Shown here: piece after piece, positions 27,839 to 36,795 of the stretch
Position numbering within the stretch: position 1 is the first letter of the stretch
How the letters are laid out: the number at the start of each line of letters is the position of its first letter
DNA from: Acinetobacter kanungonis
Lineage (GTDB): Bacteria; Pseudomonadota; Gammaproteobacteria; Pseudomonadales; Moraxellaceae
NCBI RefSeq assembly: GCF_009939195.1
Contig: NZ_JAACKC010000005.1
Coordinates: 186,001 to 250,000, forward strand
Length of the DNA: 64,000 nucleotides
Reading direction: 5' to 3'
Notes under the pieces: generated by a model
Databases searched by the model: none
Seen by the model: only the letters and a program-made list of their open reading frames with translations
What the model was told of the DNA's origin: nothing
Translations under genes and position numbers: made by a program

Positions 27839-28654
27839 TTAACTCGCCGCTAAATTTTCAACAGGTTTCTTCAATAGTTTTTCCAAGAGTAATGCATTGA
27901 ATGTTTCAGCTTGTGTGACCGTTACCGCATGTGCACCATGCGCTAGAATATCTAATTCAGCATGTGGAAAGACCTGTTTTAATTGAGAACTTTGTTGATA
28001 CGGCACCAGAAAATCATCTTCAGTCGCGATTAAATACAGTGGAATCTTATGCAGACTGGAAATTGTTTCAGCCTTCAGTTCATAATTCATTAAAGCTTTG
28101 AGTCGAGTGAAGACATTCAGTAAAGGTGGAAACTTTTCAATCTGTTGATTTTCCTGTAAATATAAAGTCGAAATTTTTACTGAAATCCATGCTGGTGGAT
28201 ATAAGAACAAGGCTTGCGCTCGAACATAGGCTTCGACACCTGCATATTGCAATAATGAGATACGGGTCTTGAAACATTTCTCTGTATGCGCATCTAAATG
28301 CGCCCAACCATTAATGATGGTTAAGGACAACATGGTTTTCTCTGTTTTTTCCAGCAAAACAGCCAGTTCTGCACCAATGAAACCACCCAAAGCATGCCCG
28401 ATAAAATGAAATTCATGGATGTTTAATATGGCTAATAAGTCTACGACCTGATTAGCTAAATGGGTCATCGTGTAGTTTTCATCAAGGATTGCCGCATTTT
28501 TATGACAACCTTCTTGGTCATAAATCACCACATGAAAATGTTGCTGTAACGCTTCAATTTGCGGCGTCCAAAATTGTCCGTGTCCGCCTAAACCTGAAGA
28601 TAGAACTACATATTCAGCGTGTAATTTTTGTGAAGGAAAAACCTGATACTGCAT
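27839..28654 (-). CDS. rutD: RutD, alpha/beta-hydrolase of the Rut pathway
   Basis: 271 aa from the ATG at 28654 (AAGGT 8 nt upstream). It matches RutD by eye: LSSGLGGHGQFWTPQ near the N terminus, VIYDQEGCHKN, the nucleophile region FIGHALGGFIGAELA (Ala rather than Ser at the elbow, as in E. coli RutD, VVGHALG), IINGWAHLDAHTEKCF and LFLYPPAWI. RutD speeds aminoacrylate hydrolysis in E. coli. Here it is upstream of rutA with its own promoter and terminator. Confidence 0.92.
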   Translation of the reverse strand: MQYQVFPSQKLHAEYVVLSSGLGGHGQFWTPQIEALQQHFHVVIYDQEGCHKNAAILDENYTMTHLANQVVDLLAILNIHEFHFIGHALGGFIGAELAVLLEKTEKTMLSLTIINGWAHLDAHTEKCFKTRISLLQYAGVEAYVRAQALFLYPPAWISVKISTLYLQENQQIEKFPPLLNVFTRLKALMNYELKAETISSLHKIPLYLIATEDDFLVPYQQSSQLKQVFPHAELDILAHGAHAVTVTQAETFNALLLEKLLKKPVENLAAS

Positions 28655-28694
28655 GATGATGTACCTTGAATAGGGAAAGTATTGGCTTGAATTC

Positions 28695-28710
28695 AGCAAA
28701 AAATATGCCC
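28695..28710 (-). promoter_or_regulatory. Candidate sigma-54 promoter of rutD
   Basis: The minus strand reads GGGCATATTTTTTGCT: GG and GC at -24/-12 spacing and a TTTGCT end. The predicted start is near 28684, 30 nt before the rutD ATG. The first base and positions 6-7 deviate from the consensus. It resembles the nasTS candidate over 12 bases. Confidence 0.55.
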
Positions 28711-28886
28711 ATTCCCTTTTCCTTGGTTTTATTCAGTCAGTTTCGGCAAGGTTGATGTCGAATGACCATGTAGGATTCAGATACGATCTGTTACATGCTT
28801 TATGTTCTAATTAGCAGCAAAAGCATTTGTATTCTTAGGCAAGATTGAACAAAATAATCTCCGAAACATGGTTCATAGGAATAACA

Positions 28887-31391
28887 ATGTCCAATAAAGG
28901 TTATCGCCAATTTTATCGTCAACTCACGCAGAAAATTCTAAATAAAGTCGTGAGTCCACAAGTATTAGGCACGACCTCTGAACTTGAACAACAATATTCA
29001 GCTTCGGCCAACGGCAATCCTATTTGCTATGTTTTGCAAGATGCGTCCCTCAGCAATACCGTGCTGATTGATCATGAAGCCCAAAAAAGACAATTGCCTT
29101 CGGTCTATCAACCCTTACAGCTAGGCACGGCACAAGAAGAAGATTCTATTTTGGTTTTGAATGAAAAGAATCATTTGAAACAGGGATTGCATTATCCAGC
29201 CAAACTCATTCGCTTGATTGAACTACTGGAAAAGCATCCAGAATTCGATTTAGATTTGGTTCCAGTCACTATGTTGTGGGGACGTGCGCCTGAATATGAA
29301 GATTCTTGGTATAAGGCGTTGTTTGCCGATGCGTGGTCAACCCCTTCTCCGTTAAAGCAAGCGATGAATATTTCCCTGTATGGTCGCGAAAATTACCTTG
29401 AATTTCACAAGCCGCTGTCTTTGCGTAAGCTCATGACTGAAGCCAAAGAGTTAAGTCCTAACTTCTCGCCTGCGCATTATGTCATGAAGCAGTTGAATGC
29501 CAACTTTAACAAATATAAAGAAGCCATTTTAGGCCCCGATTTATCCGACCGTCGTAACGTCATTAACAATTTGATGATCAGTGATGTCATCAAACAAGCG
29601 ATTCGTAAAGAAAGTATTGCTGAAAATATCAGTATGTTTGAAGCTGAAAATCGCGCGCGTCACTATCTCACAGAAATTGCCTCTGATTTTTCATATTCTA
29701 CTTTGCGCTTCGGTTATCTGGCCTTAACCAAATTATGGACACAACTCTATGATGGGATTGAGGTGCATAACTTCGATACGGTACGCGAGCTGGCCCAAGA
29801 CTATGAAATTGTGTACACCCCATGTCACCGTAGTCATATCGATTACCTACTATTGTCTTATGTGATTTTTAACCGTGGTTTGATGGTGCCGCATATTGCT
29901 GCAGGGATTAACCTCAACCTTCCAGTGGTTGGTCAATTGTTCCGTGGTGCTGGGGCTTATTTTATCCGTCGTAGTTTTAATGGCAACGAGCTTTATACTT
30001 CGGTATTTAAAGAGTATTTACACAGTCTGCTGATGCGTAATACACCTTTAGAATACTTTATTGAAGGTGGACGTTCGCGCACGGGTTTATTACTGCCTGC
30101 AAAAAAAGGCATGTTATCGATGACCATTCAAAGCCATCTTAGAGGAAACTCCAAACCAATTGCCTTTATTCCAACCTACTTTGGCTATGAAAAATTATTG
30201 GAAGGTACTTCCTATTTAAATGAGCTGAGTGGCAAACCGAAAGAAGCCGAATCACTGTGGGGTATCTTAAGTTCAGCACGCAAAATTGAGAAAGTCTTTG
30301 GTCAAGTCTATGTCAACTTTGGTGAGCCTGTTTTTCTGGACGATGTATTAAAACAGCAAAATGCTGAACATCTGAGCCTGAATTTTAATGACAAATTGCC
30401 TCCTACCGTTGTAAATACGGTGGATCAAACGGCACAATCAATTTTAGAAAACATCAATAAAGCCGTGGTGATTAATCCAATTTCCATCATTTCTTTAATT
30501 TTGTTAAATGCACCGCAACATCAACTCTCGGAAGACGAGCTAACGACCACCCTTGATCAGTATCGAACACTGCTTGCGCAAAATCGTTATGATGATCGAA
30601 TGATTATTTCTGAACTTTCCAGTGCTGAAATCATTCAATATGCCTTGAAGTTAAAGCAGGTCGAGCTTCATACGCAAGAACAGGTCACATGGGTACGTGT
30701 TGCAGAAAGTCAAAAAATCTTATTGAGCTATTTCAGCAATAACATTCTGCATTGCTTTATTTTGCCTGCTTTGGTTGCCCGTATTATTCAACACTTTGGA
30801 GAAATTGAAACGTCTGAACTGATTGGCTTAGTGCAATCTTTATATCCATTCATTCAAGAAGAATTCTTCTTGAAATGGCAAACTGATGAAGTAGAAGCTC
30901 AAGTTGTGCGTATTTTAGAGCGTTTCGAGCATGATCAATGGATCGAGCAACATGACAACCGAATCACACAACTCACAGACAACCCTACTGGCTTAGAAAC
31001 CCTTGCAGCATTGTCGGAACGTAGTCTTAATAACTTTGTGGTCATGCAAGGCCTGTTCTCTCAATATGCCCATACCCAAACATTCTCAGAAAAAGCCTTT
31101 GAGAAAATGGCGAAGGCTGTTTTACAACAATTGAGTCACAATCAAGTGATCACCCACGGCTACTATTTTGATAGTGCTACCTTAAAAGGCTATTTAACAA
31201 CACTGAAAAAATTGGGCTTAGCTGAAGTTACCCGTGAGCACCTGCTACTAGCACCAGACTATGCGCCACAAATGCAACGTCGTCTGGCTTGGTATGTACA
31301 AGATCATGAAGAAACATTTAACAAAGCCATGCAATTTAATGATAAAGAATTGAAACATTTTTACGAAAGTGTAAAGCCGAAAAAGAATTAA
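28887..31391 (+). CDS. plsB: Glycerol-3-phosphate 1-O-acyltransferase
   Basis: 834 aa membrane-associated enzyme making lysophosphatidate, the first step of phospholipid synthesis. Acyltransferase blocks: CHRSHIDYLLLSY (HX4D), GAGAYFIRRSF, YFIEGGRSRTGLLLPAKKGM and IAFIPTYFGYEKL. The start ATG at 28887 has AGGA 7 nt upstream; a frame from 28845 has none. Monocistronic, divergent from rutD. Confidence 0.95.
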   Translation: MSNKGYRQFYRQLTQKILNKVVSPQVLGTTSELEQQYSASANGNPICYVLQDASLSNTVLIDHEAQKRQLPSVYQPLQLGTAQEEDSILVLNEKNHLKQGLHYPAKLIRLIELLEKHPEFDLDLVPVTMLWGRAPEYEDSWYKALFADAWSTPSPLKQAMNISLYGRENYLEFHKPLSLRKLMTEAKELSPNFSPAHYVMKQLNANFNKYKEAILGPDLSDRRNVINNLMISDVIKQAIRKESIAENISMFEAENRARHYLTEIASDFSYSTLRFGYLALTKLWTQLYDGIEVHNFDTVRELAQDYEIVYTPCHRSHIDYLLLSYVIFNRGLMVPHIAAGINLNLPVVGQLFRGAGAYFIRRSFNGNELYTSVFKEYLHSLLMRNTPLEYFIEGGRSRTGLLLPAKKGMLSMTIQSHLRGNSKPIAFIPTYFGYEKLLEGTSYLNELSGKPKEAESLWGILSSARKIEKVFGQVYVNFGEPVFLDDVLKQQNAEHLSLNFNDKLPPTVVNTVDQTAQSILENINKAVVINPISIISLILLNAPQHQLSEDELTTTLDQYRTLLAQNRYDDRMIISELSSAEIIQYALKLKQVELHTQEQVTWVRVAESQKILLSYFSNNILHCFILPALVARIIQHFGEIETSELIGLVQSLYPFIQEEFFLKWQTDEVEAQVVRILERFEHDQWIEQHDNRITQLTDNPTGLETLAALSERSLNNFVVMQGLFSQYAHTQTFSEKAFEKMAKAVLQQLSHNQVITHGYYFDSATLKGYLTTLKKLGLAEVTREHLLLAPDYAPQMQRRLAWYVQDHEETFNKAMQFNDKELKHFYESVKPKKN

Positions 31392-31399
31392 CATAAGCT

Positions 31400-31445
31400 C
31401 TTCACACAGTGTGTCCATTGAAATCAATTTCCATACTGTGTGAAG
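31400..31445. repeat. Long inverted repeat after plsB
   Basis: CTTCACACAGT (31400-31410) and ACTGTGTGAAG (31435-31445) are a perfect 11-bp inverted repeat. The 24-nt loop itself holds a small hairpin, ATTG-AAAT-CAAT. No U-tract follows. It could end the plsB transcript in a Rho-dependent way or be a binding site. Confidence 0.55.
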
Positions 31446-31531
31446 TATTACTTATAAATAAATCTGATATTTGTTTTCATTAAAAACCATTGAGAATGAA
31501 AACTCTGATACATGTAATCTGCATTTTCTAC

Positions 31532-31544
31532 TATTATAATAATA
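31532..31544. promoter_or_regulatory. Candidate operator over the -10 of the ArsR-family gene
   Basis: TATTATAATAATA is a perfect 6-1-6 palindrome containing a -10-like TATAAT (31535-31540), about 24 nt before the regulator's ATG. AT-rich palindromes at the promoter are usual for BigR/SqrR-type autoregulation. The -35 is not clear. Confidence 0.45.
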
Positions 31545-31567
31545 CGCTGATTTAGTGAGGCGCTCTA

Positions 31568-31888
31568 ATGGAAAATGATTTTGAAATTACATCTATGCGA
31601 AATTCAGCAGAGGATGTCGTGAGTATTTTAAAATCACTGGCGAATACAGATCGTTTACTGATTTTATGTCATTTAGCGAAAGAAGAACTGAACGTATCAC
31701 AAATTGAACATATCACGCATATTACCCAACCAACACTTTCTCAACAATTAATGATGCTACGCAAAAGCGATGTCGTCAGCACCCGCCGAGATGGCAAGCA
31801 AATTTTTTACTCCATTAAAGATGAAAAATTAGTTCAAGTCCTCCAAACCCTCTATGAACTTTACTGCACCAAGCCTGCATTTAATTAA
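31568..31888 (+). CDS. ArsR-family regulator with BigR/SqrR-like Cys pair
   Basis: 106 aa winged-helix protein: LKSLANTDRLLILCHLAKEE, then ITQPTLSQQLMMLRKSDVV (recognition helix) and RRDGKQIFYSI (wing). C34 (LLILCHL) and C100 (YELYC) are 66 residues apart, the spacing of the persulfide-sensing Cys pair of R. capsulatus SqrR (41/107) and Xylella BigR (42/108). Metal-binding CXC motifs of ArsR/SmtB are absent. Sensing of reactive sulfur is therefore the best guess, supported by the SulP transporter 80 nt downstream on the same strand. Confidence 0.85.
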   Translation: MENDFEITSMRNSAEDVVSILKSLANTDRLLILCHLAKEELNVSQIEHITHITQPTLSQQLMMLRKSDVVSTRRDGKQIFYSIKDEKLVQVLQTLYELYCTKPAFN

Positions 31889-31968
31889 ATAAAATCATTC
31901 GCCTACTTTTAGCTATGCCGCATAAATTTTGTGCATAATAGAGTTAAAGTTGCGATTTAGATCGGCTC

Positions 31969-33702
31969 ATGGCTCATTCAAAAAATAGCGTCTTAAAATA
32001 TTTGCCTGCATCGGCATGGTTGACTGGCTACACTGCCAGTAAATTCAAATCGGATCTTCTTTCCGCACTGATTGTGATTGCCATGCTGGTTCCGCAAGGT
32101 ATGGCGTATGCCATGCTGGCTGGATTACCGCCTATTACTGGACTGTATGCCAGTATTCTGCCGATGATTGTCTATGCACTGTTCGGCAGTAGTCCAACGC
32201 TGTCGATTGGTCCTGTAGCCATTATCTCCATGATGACCTTTGCTACACTCACACCATTTTATGCAGCAGGCTCTGAAGCTTATATTCAGGCAGCATGCTT
32301 GCTTGCAGTCATGGTCGGGATCATTTCTTTTTTACTGGGACTGTTCAAATTTGGTTTTCTCATCCAATTGATTAGCCATCCTGTGATTCATAGTTTTATT
32401 ATTGCCTCAGCGCTTTTGATTGCTTTAGGGCAAATCAAATTTTTACTGGATATTCCCCTTCAATCAAATAACATTCCTGAACTAATTGTTAGCTTTTATC
32501 ACTATGTAAATCAAACACATTGGGGCACGTTACTGTTTGGTCTGGCTTCCATCCTGTTTTTAGTTTACTTGCCTAAATTATTGGGTTTAAGCCATATTCA
32601 ACAACGTTTTCGCTTTGCCGGCTTCTTGGTTAAAGCCGTTCCCTTAATTTTGGTTGTTTGTTCAATTGCTTTGGTTTCATTGTTTCAGTTAGATGGTGTT
32701 GGGATTAAAACCGTAGGGGAAATTCCATCTGGCTTTCCACCATTGAGCTTACCGCAATGGAATTGGACACTTGTACTTCAACTCTTGCCTGGTGCAAGCA
32801 TGATCGCGATGATCAGTTTTGTGGAATCACTGTCTATTGCTCAAGCGACTGCCTTACAACAACGTAGTGCATTACATAGTAATCAGGAATTAATTGCCCT
32901 AGGACTTTCAAATTTAAGTGCGGGTCTCAGTTCGGCATTTCCCGTCACAGGCAGTCTGTCTCGCACAGTTGTAAATGCCGATGCAGGTGCAAAAACACCA
33001 ATGGCAGGTATTCTATCTTCCTGTTTTATTGTGGTCGTGAGTTTATTTTTTACTGGTTTTTTCCAAAATTTACCCCTCGCCATACTTGCTGCCACCATTA
33101 TTGTTTCAATCTGGAAATTGGTAGATTTCAAACCATTCTTTGAAACATGGCACTATTCCAAAGCCGATGGTATTGCCATGTGGATCACCTTCTTTGGTGT
33201 TATTTTTATTGATATTTCCACAGGTCTGATTTTAGGCGTCATTTCAACCTTTCTGCTTATGCTTTGGCGCATCAGCCGCCCACATATGGTGGTAATTGGA
33301 TTGGTGGAAGGCACACAACATTTCCGCAACCAGCAACGTTATCCAGTAAAAACGGTAGATTCCATTCTCTCACTGCGCATTGACGAAAGTCTGAATTTTT
33401 TGAATGCCAATAGTTTCAAAGACTTCTTTATTAATGCTCTAAGTGAAAAGAAAAACGTTAAATATGTCGTGTTGAATTGTTCGGGTGTCAGCCGGATTGA
33501 TTACAGCGCTTTGGAAATGCTGGAAGAACTAGATGCGGAATTGCAAAAACAAAATGTTGAATTGCACTTCTCTGAGGTCAAAGGCCCTGTGATGGATAAA
33601 CTGATCCATTCCAAATTATTTGAACGTTTAGATGGACGTATTCACCTCACCCATTATCAAGCGATACAAGCCTTAGATCCTGAATTTTTAAGCCCAGCTT
33701 GA
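31969..33702 (+). CDS. SulP-family anion transporter with STAS domain
   Basis: 577 aa. About 10-14 TM segments (SulP signature PPITGLYASILPMIVYALFG), followed by a C-terminal cytoplasmic STAS domain (about 435-560, VLNCSGVSRIDYSALEML). Family members move sulfate, bicarbonate or other anions. Next to a BigR-like regulator it may handle sulfite, sulfate or another sulfur oxyanion; this is inference. CATAAT at 31934-31939 could give it its own promoter. Confidence 0.9.
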   Translation: MAHSKNSVLKYLPASAWLTGYTASKFKSDLLSALIVIAMLVPQGMAYAMLAGLPPITGLYASILPMIVYALFGSSPTLSIGPVAIISMMTFATLTPFYAAGSEAYIQAACLLAVMVGIISFLLGLFKFGFLIQLISHPVIHSFIIASALLIALGQIKFLLDIPLQSNNIPELIVSFYHYVNQTHWGTLLFGLASILFLVYLPKLLGLSHIQQRFRFAGFLVKAVPLILVVCSIALVSLFQLDGVGIKTVGEIPSGFPPLSLPQWNWTLVLQLLPGASMIAMISFVESLSIAQATALQQRSALHSNQELIALGLSNLSAGLSSAFPVTGSLSRTVVNADAGAKTPMAGILSSCFIVVVSLFFTGFFQNLPLAILAATIIVSIWKLVDFKPFFETWHYSKADGIAMWITFFGVIFIDISTGLILGVISTFLLMLWRISRPHMVVIGLVEGTQHFRNQQRYPVKTVDSILSLRIDESLNFLNANSFKDFFINALSEKKNVKYVVLNCSGVSRIDYSALEMLEELDAELQKQNVELHFSEVKGPVMDKLIHSKLFERLDGRIHLTHYQAIQALDPEFLSPA

Positions 33703-33750
33703 AAAGCTAAGTAAATAATTACAAAGCTATTATTTTTATATAAATCTCTC

Positions 33751-33786
33751 GAAAAGCCGTTTTTTGCAATAAAATTCGGTTTTTTC
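33751..33786 (+). terminator. Probable terminator of the SulP gene
   Basis: GAAAAGCCG and CGGTTTTTTC form an imperfect AT-rich stem (one G-T pair) with a T-rich tail, about 50 nt after the stop codon. The 17-nt loop makes it a weak call. Confidence 0.45.
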
Positions 33787-33929
33787 TCGATTTAAAACAG
33801 AAAATATCAACTTTAAAATGAATAATTTAGTTTTTATAGCAAAATATTTTTTAATCATTGTAAATTTTAGGTATAGAATTGCACACTTAATTTTAACCTC
33901 TGCCCTCGTAGTACTGACAAGGCTAGCCT

Positions 33930-35123
33930 ATGTTTTCAGCTTTTGCGCGTTTAAGTTTAGTTACGCGAATTCTCATTGCCATCATTCTGGGGATGGCTGT
34001 TGCCTTCACTTTCCCGAATGCAGCACCTTATTTAAGCCTTTTAGGTGACTTATTCATTAAGGCACTTAAGTCCGTTGCACCAATTTTAGTTTTTGTATTG
34101 GTTATGGCATCCATCTCCAATTTTAAAGTTGGTCATAGTGCAAACCTTCGTCCAATTATGATTTTGTATGCTGTAGGTATGTTACTTGCTGCATTCAGTG
34201 CAGTTGCTGCAAGTTTGGCTTTCCCAAGTACCTTATTCTTAGATGTTCCTGCACAAGCTGATTTACAGCCACCAGGTAATCTGGCAGAGATTTTAAAGAA
34301 TTTACTTTTAAGTTTTATTGCAAACCCAGTTACAGCGATTAGCGATGGAAACTTTATTGGTATCTTGGCATGGGCAATTGCACTTGGTTTAGCTTTCCGT
34401 CATGCACATGACAGCACCAAAGTCTTTATTGCAGATGCTGCTAATGCGGTGAATCAAGTTATTCGTATTGTAATTAACTTCGCTCCAGTAGGTATTTTTG
34501 GCTTAGTCGCTGTGACATTTGCAGACGCTGGCTTAAAAACACTTTCAGCTTATGCTCAGCTTTTGGCAGTATTACTCGGTACCATGGTGTTTGTTGCACT
34601 GGTGATTAACCCGATTTTAGTTGCATTTACTACGCGCCAAAATCCGTACCCATTAGTACTACAATGTTTACGCGAAAGTGGGATCACTGCTTTCTTTACC
34701 CGTAGTTCTGCTGCCAACATTCCAGTTAATTTAGACTTGGCTAAACGCTTAGGCGTAAATGAAGCAACTGCGAGTGTTGCTATTCCTTTAGGTGCAACTG
34801 TGAACATGGCGGGTGCCTCAGTGACAATTACTGTGCTTACCTTAGCTGCTGTGCATACTCTAGGTATTTCAGTTGATTTTACTACGATGGTGATTTTATC
34901 TGTAGTGGCATCCGTTTCAGCATGTGGTGCATCTGGTGTTGCTGGTGGTTCTTTACTGTTAATTCCTGTGGCATGTGGTTTATTTGGTATTTCTTCGGAT
35001 ATCGCGATGCAAGTGGTTGCCATTGGTATGGTCATCAGCGTATTGCAAGACTCGACTGAAACAGCTTTAAACTCATCTACTGACGTTTTATTTACAGCAG
35101 CAGTTGATCGCGCGTCGCGATAA
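33930..35123 (+). CDS. sstT: Serine/threonine:sodium symporter
   Basis: 397 aa dicarboxylate/amino-acid:cation symporter of the SstT type, inner membrane. Visible blocks: [20 protein letters not shown], the Ser-rich re-entrant loop [39 protein letters not shown] and [23 protein letters not shown] at 33930. A possible promoter, TTAATC-N17-TAGAAT, lies in the AT-rich 200 bp upstream. Confidence 0.93.
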   Translation: MFSAFARLSLVTRILIAIILGMAVAFTFPNAAPYLSLLGDLFIKALKSVAPILVFVLVMASISNFKVGHSANLRPIMILYAVGMLLAAFSAVAASLAFPSTLFLDVPAQADLQPPGNLAEILKNLLLSFIANPVTAISDGNFIGILAWAIALGLAFRHAHDSTKVFIADAANAVNQVIRIVINFAPVGIFGLVAVTFADAGLKTLSAYAQLLAVLLGTMVFVALVINPILVAFTTRQNPYPLVLQCLRESGITAFFTRSSAANIPVNLDLAKRLGVNEATASVAIPLGATVNMAGASVTITVLTLAAVHTLGISVDFTTMVILSVVASVSACGASGVAGGSLLLIPVACGLFGISSDIAMQVVAIGMVISVLQDSTETALNSSTDVLFTAAVDRASR

Positions 35124-35175
35124 TATTATTTTATAAATAATAATTTAGACATTTCTTGGATGGTTGTATCACGAT

Positions 35176-35844
35176 ATGCCATTTCAAACTTTACCGTTTT
35201 GGATGCAACTCGGGGCATTCTTTCTTGCCATTAATGCGGGCATGATTAACGTACTCGGACTGGTGACTGTATTGCACCAGTCCGTTTCTCATATGACTGG
35301 GAATGTGAGTATGTTGTCGATGGCGCTAGTGCAATGGCAACCTGCAACAATTCTCTATCTAGTTCTAGTGATCCTGTGTTACGTGGCTGGGTCGTGCTAT
35401 AGCGGACTGATTCTTGGAAATAGCAATTTCCAACTGGGACGCCGCTATGGTGTTCCACTGAGTCTAGTCGCCTTTTTCATTTTTATCTGTTGGTTGCTTT
35501 TGCCTTATTTGCCACGTTATGCGTTGTTATGGGCATGTGCTGCTATGGGTATTCAAAATGCCATGGTCAGTCACTACAAAGGCACCATTATTCGAACCAC
35601 GCACCTTTCAGGTGTGTTAACTGACTTAGGACTGGCTTTAGGCTATCGACTGCGTGGCTTAAAAGTCGGACAAAAACGAATAATTTTACATTTACTCATT
35701 TTATTTGGCTTTCTAATTGGTGGATTGGTTGCAAGCCTGATTTATCCTTATTTAAAATTAGATGCCTATCTGATTCCTGTTGGTTTAAGTTGCTGCTTAA
35801 GTCTGGTGTACTGGATCATTTACTTTCAATATCGTCATCATTAA
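35176..35844 (+). CDS. YoaK/DUF1275-family membrane protein
   Basis: 222 aa from the ATG at 35176 (a TTG at 35164 is possible). Six or so TM helices. DUF1275 features are visible: GAFFLAINAGMINVLGLV, SHMTGNVSMLSMAL, AMGIQNAMVSHYKG and RTTHLSGVLTDLGLALG. The family is widespread and of unknown transport function. It lies 53 nt after sstT and 17 nt before the DUF2058 gene, possibly co-transcribed with both. Confidence 0.85.
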   Translation: MPFQTLPFWMQLGAFFLAINAGMINVLGLVTVLHQSVSHMTGNVSMLSMALVQWQPATILYLVLVILCYVAGSCYSGLILGNSNFQLGRRYGVPLSLVAFFIFICWLLLPYLPRYALLWACAAMGIQNAMVSHYKGTIIRTTHLSGVLTDLGLALGYRLRGLKVGQKRIILHLLILFGFLIGGLVASLIYPYLKLDAYLIPVGLSCCLSLVYWIIYFQYRHH

Positions 35845-35861
35845 CCCTTTCGGAATTTACT

Positions 35862-36398
35862 ATGGTTAAAAATGCATTGCAGGCTCAGTTGCTCAAAGCG
35901 GGTCTGGTAGACAACAAAAAAGCGAAAAAACTGTCAAAACAGGCAGTGCATGAGCAACGTACAGGGCGAAATGACGATGCCGAGATCAAAGCTAAAATTG
36001 CCAAAGATCAACAAGCGAAGATGGAAAAAGACCATACGCTAGAGCAAGAAAAGAAAGCCATCTTGCAAGAAAAAGAGCTCAAAGCGGCCATCGTACAAAT
36101 GATTCAACAGCACAAGATTAAAGATGCTGCGGGTGATGTTGCCTATCAATTTATTGATGAATCCAAAATCAAAAAAGTCTATTTACAACAGCAAGTCTAC
36201 AATGCACTGGTGTCTGGTAGTTTAGTGATTGCCAAAGATCAAGAAAGTTATGCCTATTTGCCAAAAGCGCTAGCAGATCGTATTAATGAAAAAATGACAG
36301 GCTTCATCATTGTCAACAATTCTGAAAAGAATGAACAGGTCACTGATGAGGAAGATCCATATGCAGCTTATGTCATTCCAGATGATTTAATGTGGTAA
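35862..36398 (+). CDS. DUF2058 (YaiL-like) nucleoprotein
   Basis: 178 aa, highly charged, starting MVKNALQAQLLKAGLVDNKK. The N-terminal part is rich in Lys/Glu and coiled; a conserved DUF2058 C-terminal domain follows (YQFIDESKIKKVYL, IAKDQESYAYLPKALADRI). E. coli YaiL is described as a polynucleotide-associated protein. The ATG at 35862 follows CGGAA; a longer frame from 35790 overlaps the DUF1275 gene and has no support. A strong terminator follows. Confidence 0.85.
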   Translation: MVKNALQAQLLKAGLVDNKKAKKLSKQAVHEQRTGRNDDAEIKAKIAKDQQAKMEKDHTLEQEKKAILQEKELKAAIVQMIQQHKIKDAAGDVAYQFIDESKIKKVYLQQQVYNALVSGSLVIAKDQESYAYLPKALADRINEKMTGFIIVNNSEKNEQVTDEEDPYAAYVIPDDLMW

Positions 36399-36406
36399 TC
36401 AAAAAT

Positions 36407-36431
36407 GGCGTCTTTATGACGCCTTTTTTTT
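36407..36431 (+). terminator. Rho-independent terminator after the DUF2058 gene
   Basis: GGCGTC-TTTAT-GACGCC followed by eight T residues, 9 nt after the stop codon. A classic intrinsic terminator. Confidence 0.92.
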
Positions 36432-36449
36432 ACTTTCTAAAAATTATAT

Positions 36450-36593
36450 TTAGATCTGCAAGGTCGCTTTTAGCACTGCTTGACGTACATTCCCTTGTGA
36501 AACGGTTAAATTACTTATGCTTGCAGTGTAGTAAGTCGTATTGAAGATATTATTCAAGTTGAATTTGAAGTTAACATCGTGATGGAAAGCTCC
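36450..36593 (-). pseudogene. C-terminal remnant of a TonB-dependent receptor
   Basis: On the minus strand about 48 codons end in TAA at 36450. They read as the terminal beta-strands of a siderophore receptor: HHDVNFKFNLNNIFNTTYYT followed by GNVRQAVLKATLQI, the typical 'NLNNIFD..YY' and final-strand pattern. Upstream the frame loses similarity and meets a stop after ten more codons (near 36624), and no start, signal peptide or plug domain is present. It looks like the residue of a deleted receptor gene. The flanking 36594-36795 contains no gene; I see no transposase or clear IS ends there. Confidence 0.6.
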
Positions 36594-36795
36594 ATGATTT
36601 GTCCCCTCACATCGAACTCCAAGCCTTTAAAAGCCACTTCCCTTAAGGGCTGTAGAATCACCTTGATAGTTTATGTCCTTTCTAAATTCGTTAGCGATAC
36701 ACTCTTTAAAATGTTGCGAAAATGTTACTCAAAAAGTAGTCGACTCTGATATTTTATAAAATATCTATATTATTTTTTATACTCTGAGGTAGGTT

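Noticed and set aside
36594..36795. Insertion sequence next to the TonB-receptor remnant
   Set aside because: No transposase fragment, terminal inverted repeats or target duplication could be seen; a minus-strand open stretch of about 33 codons is unremarkable.
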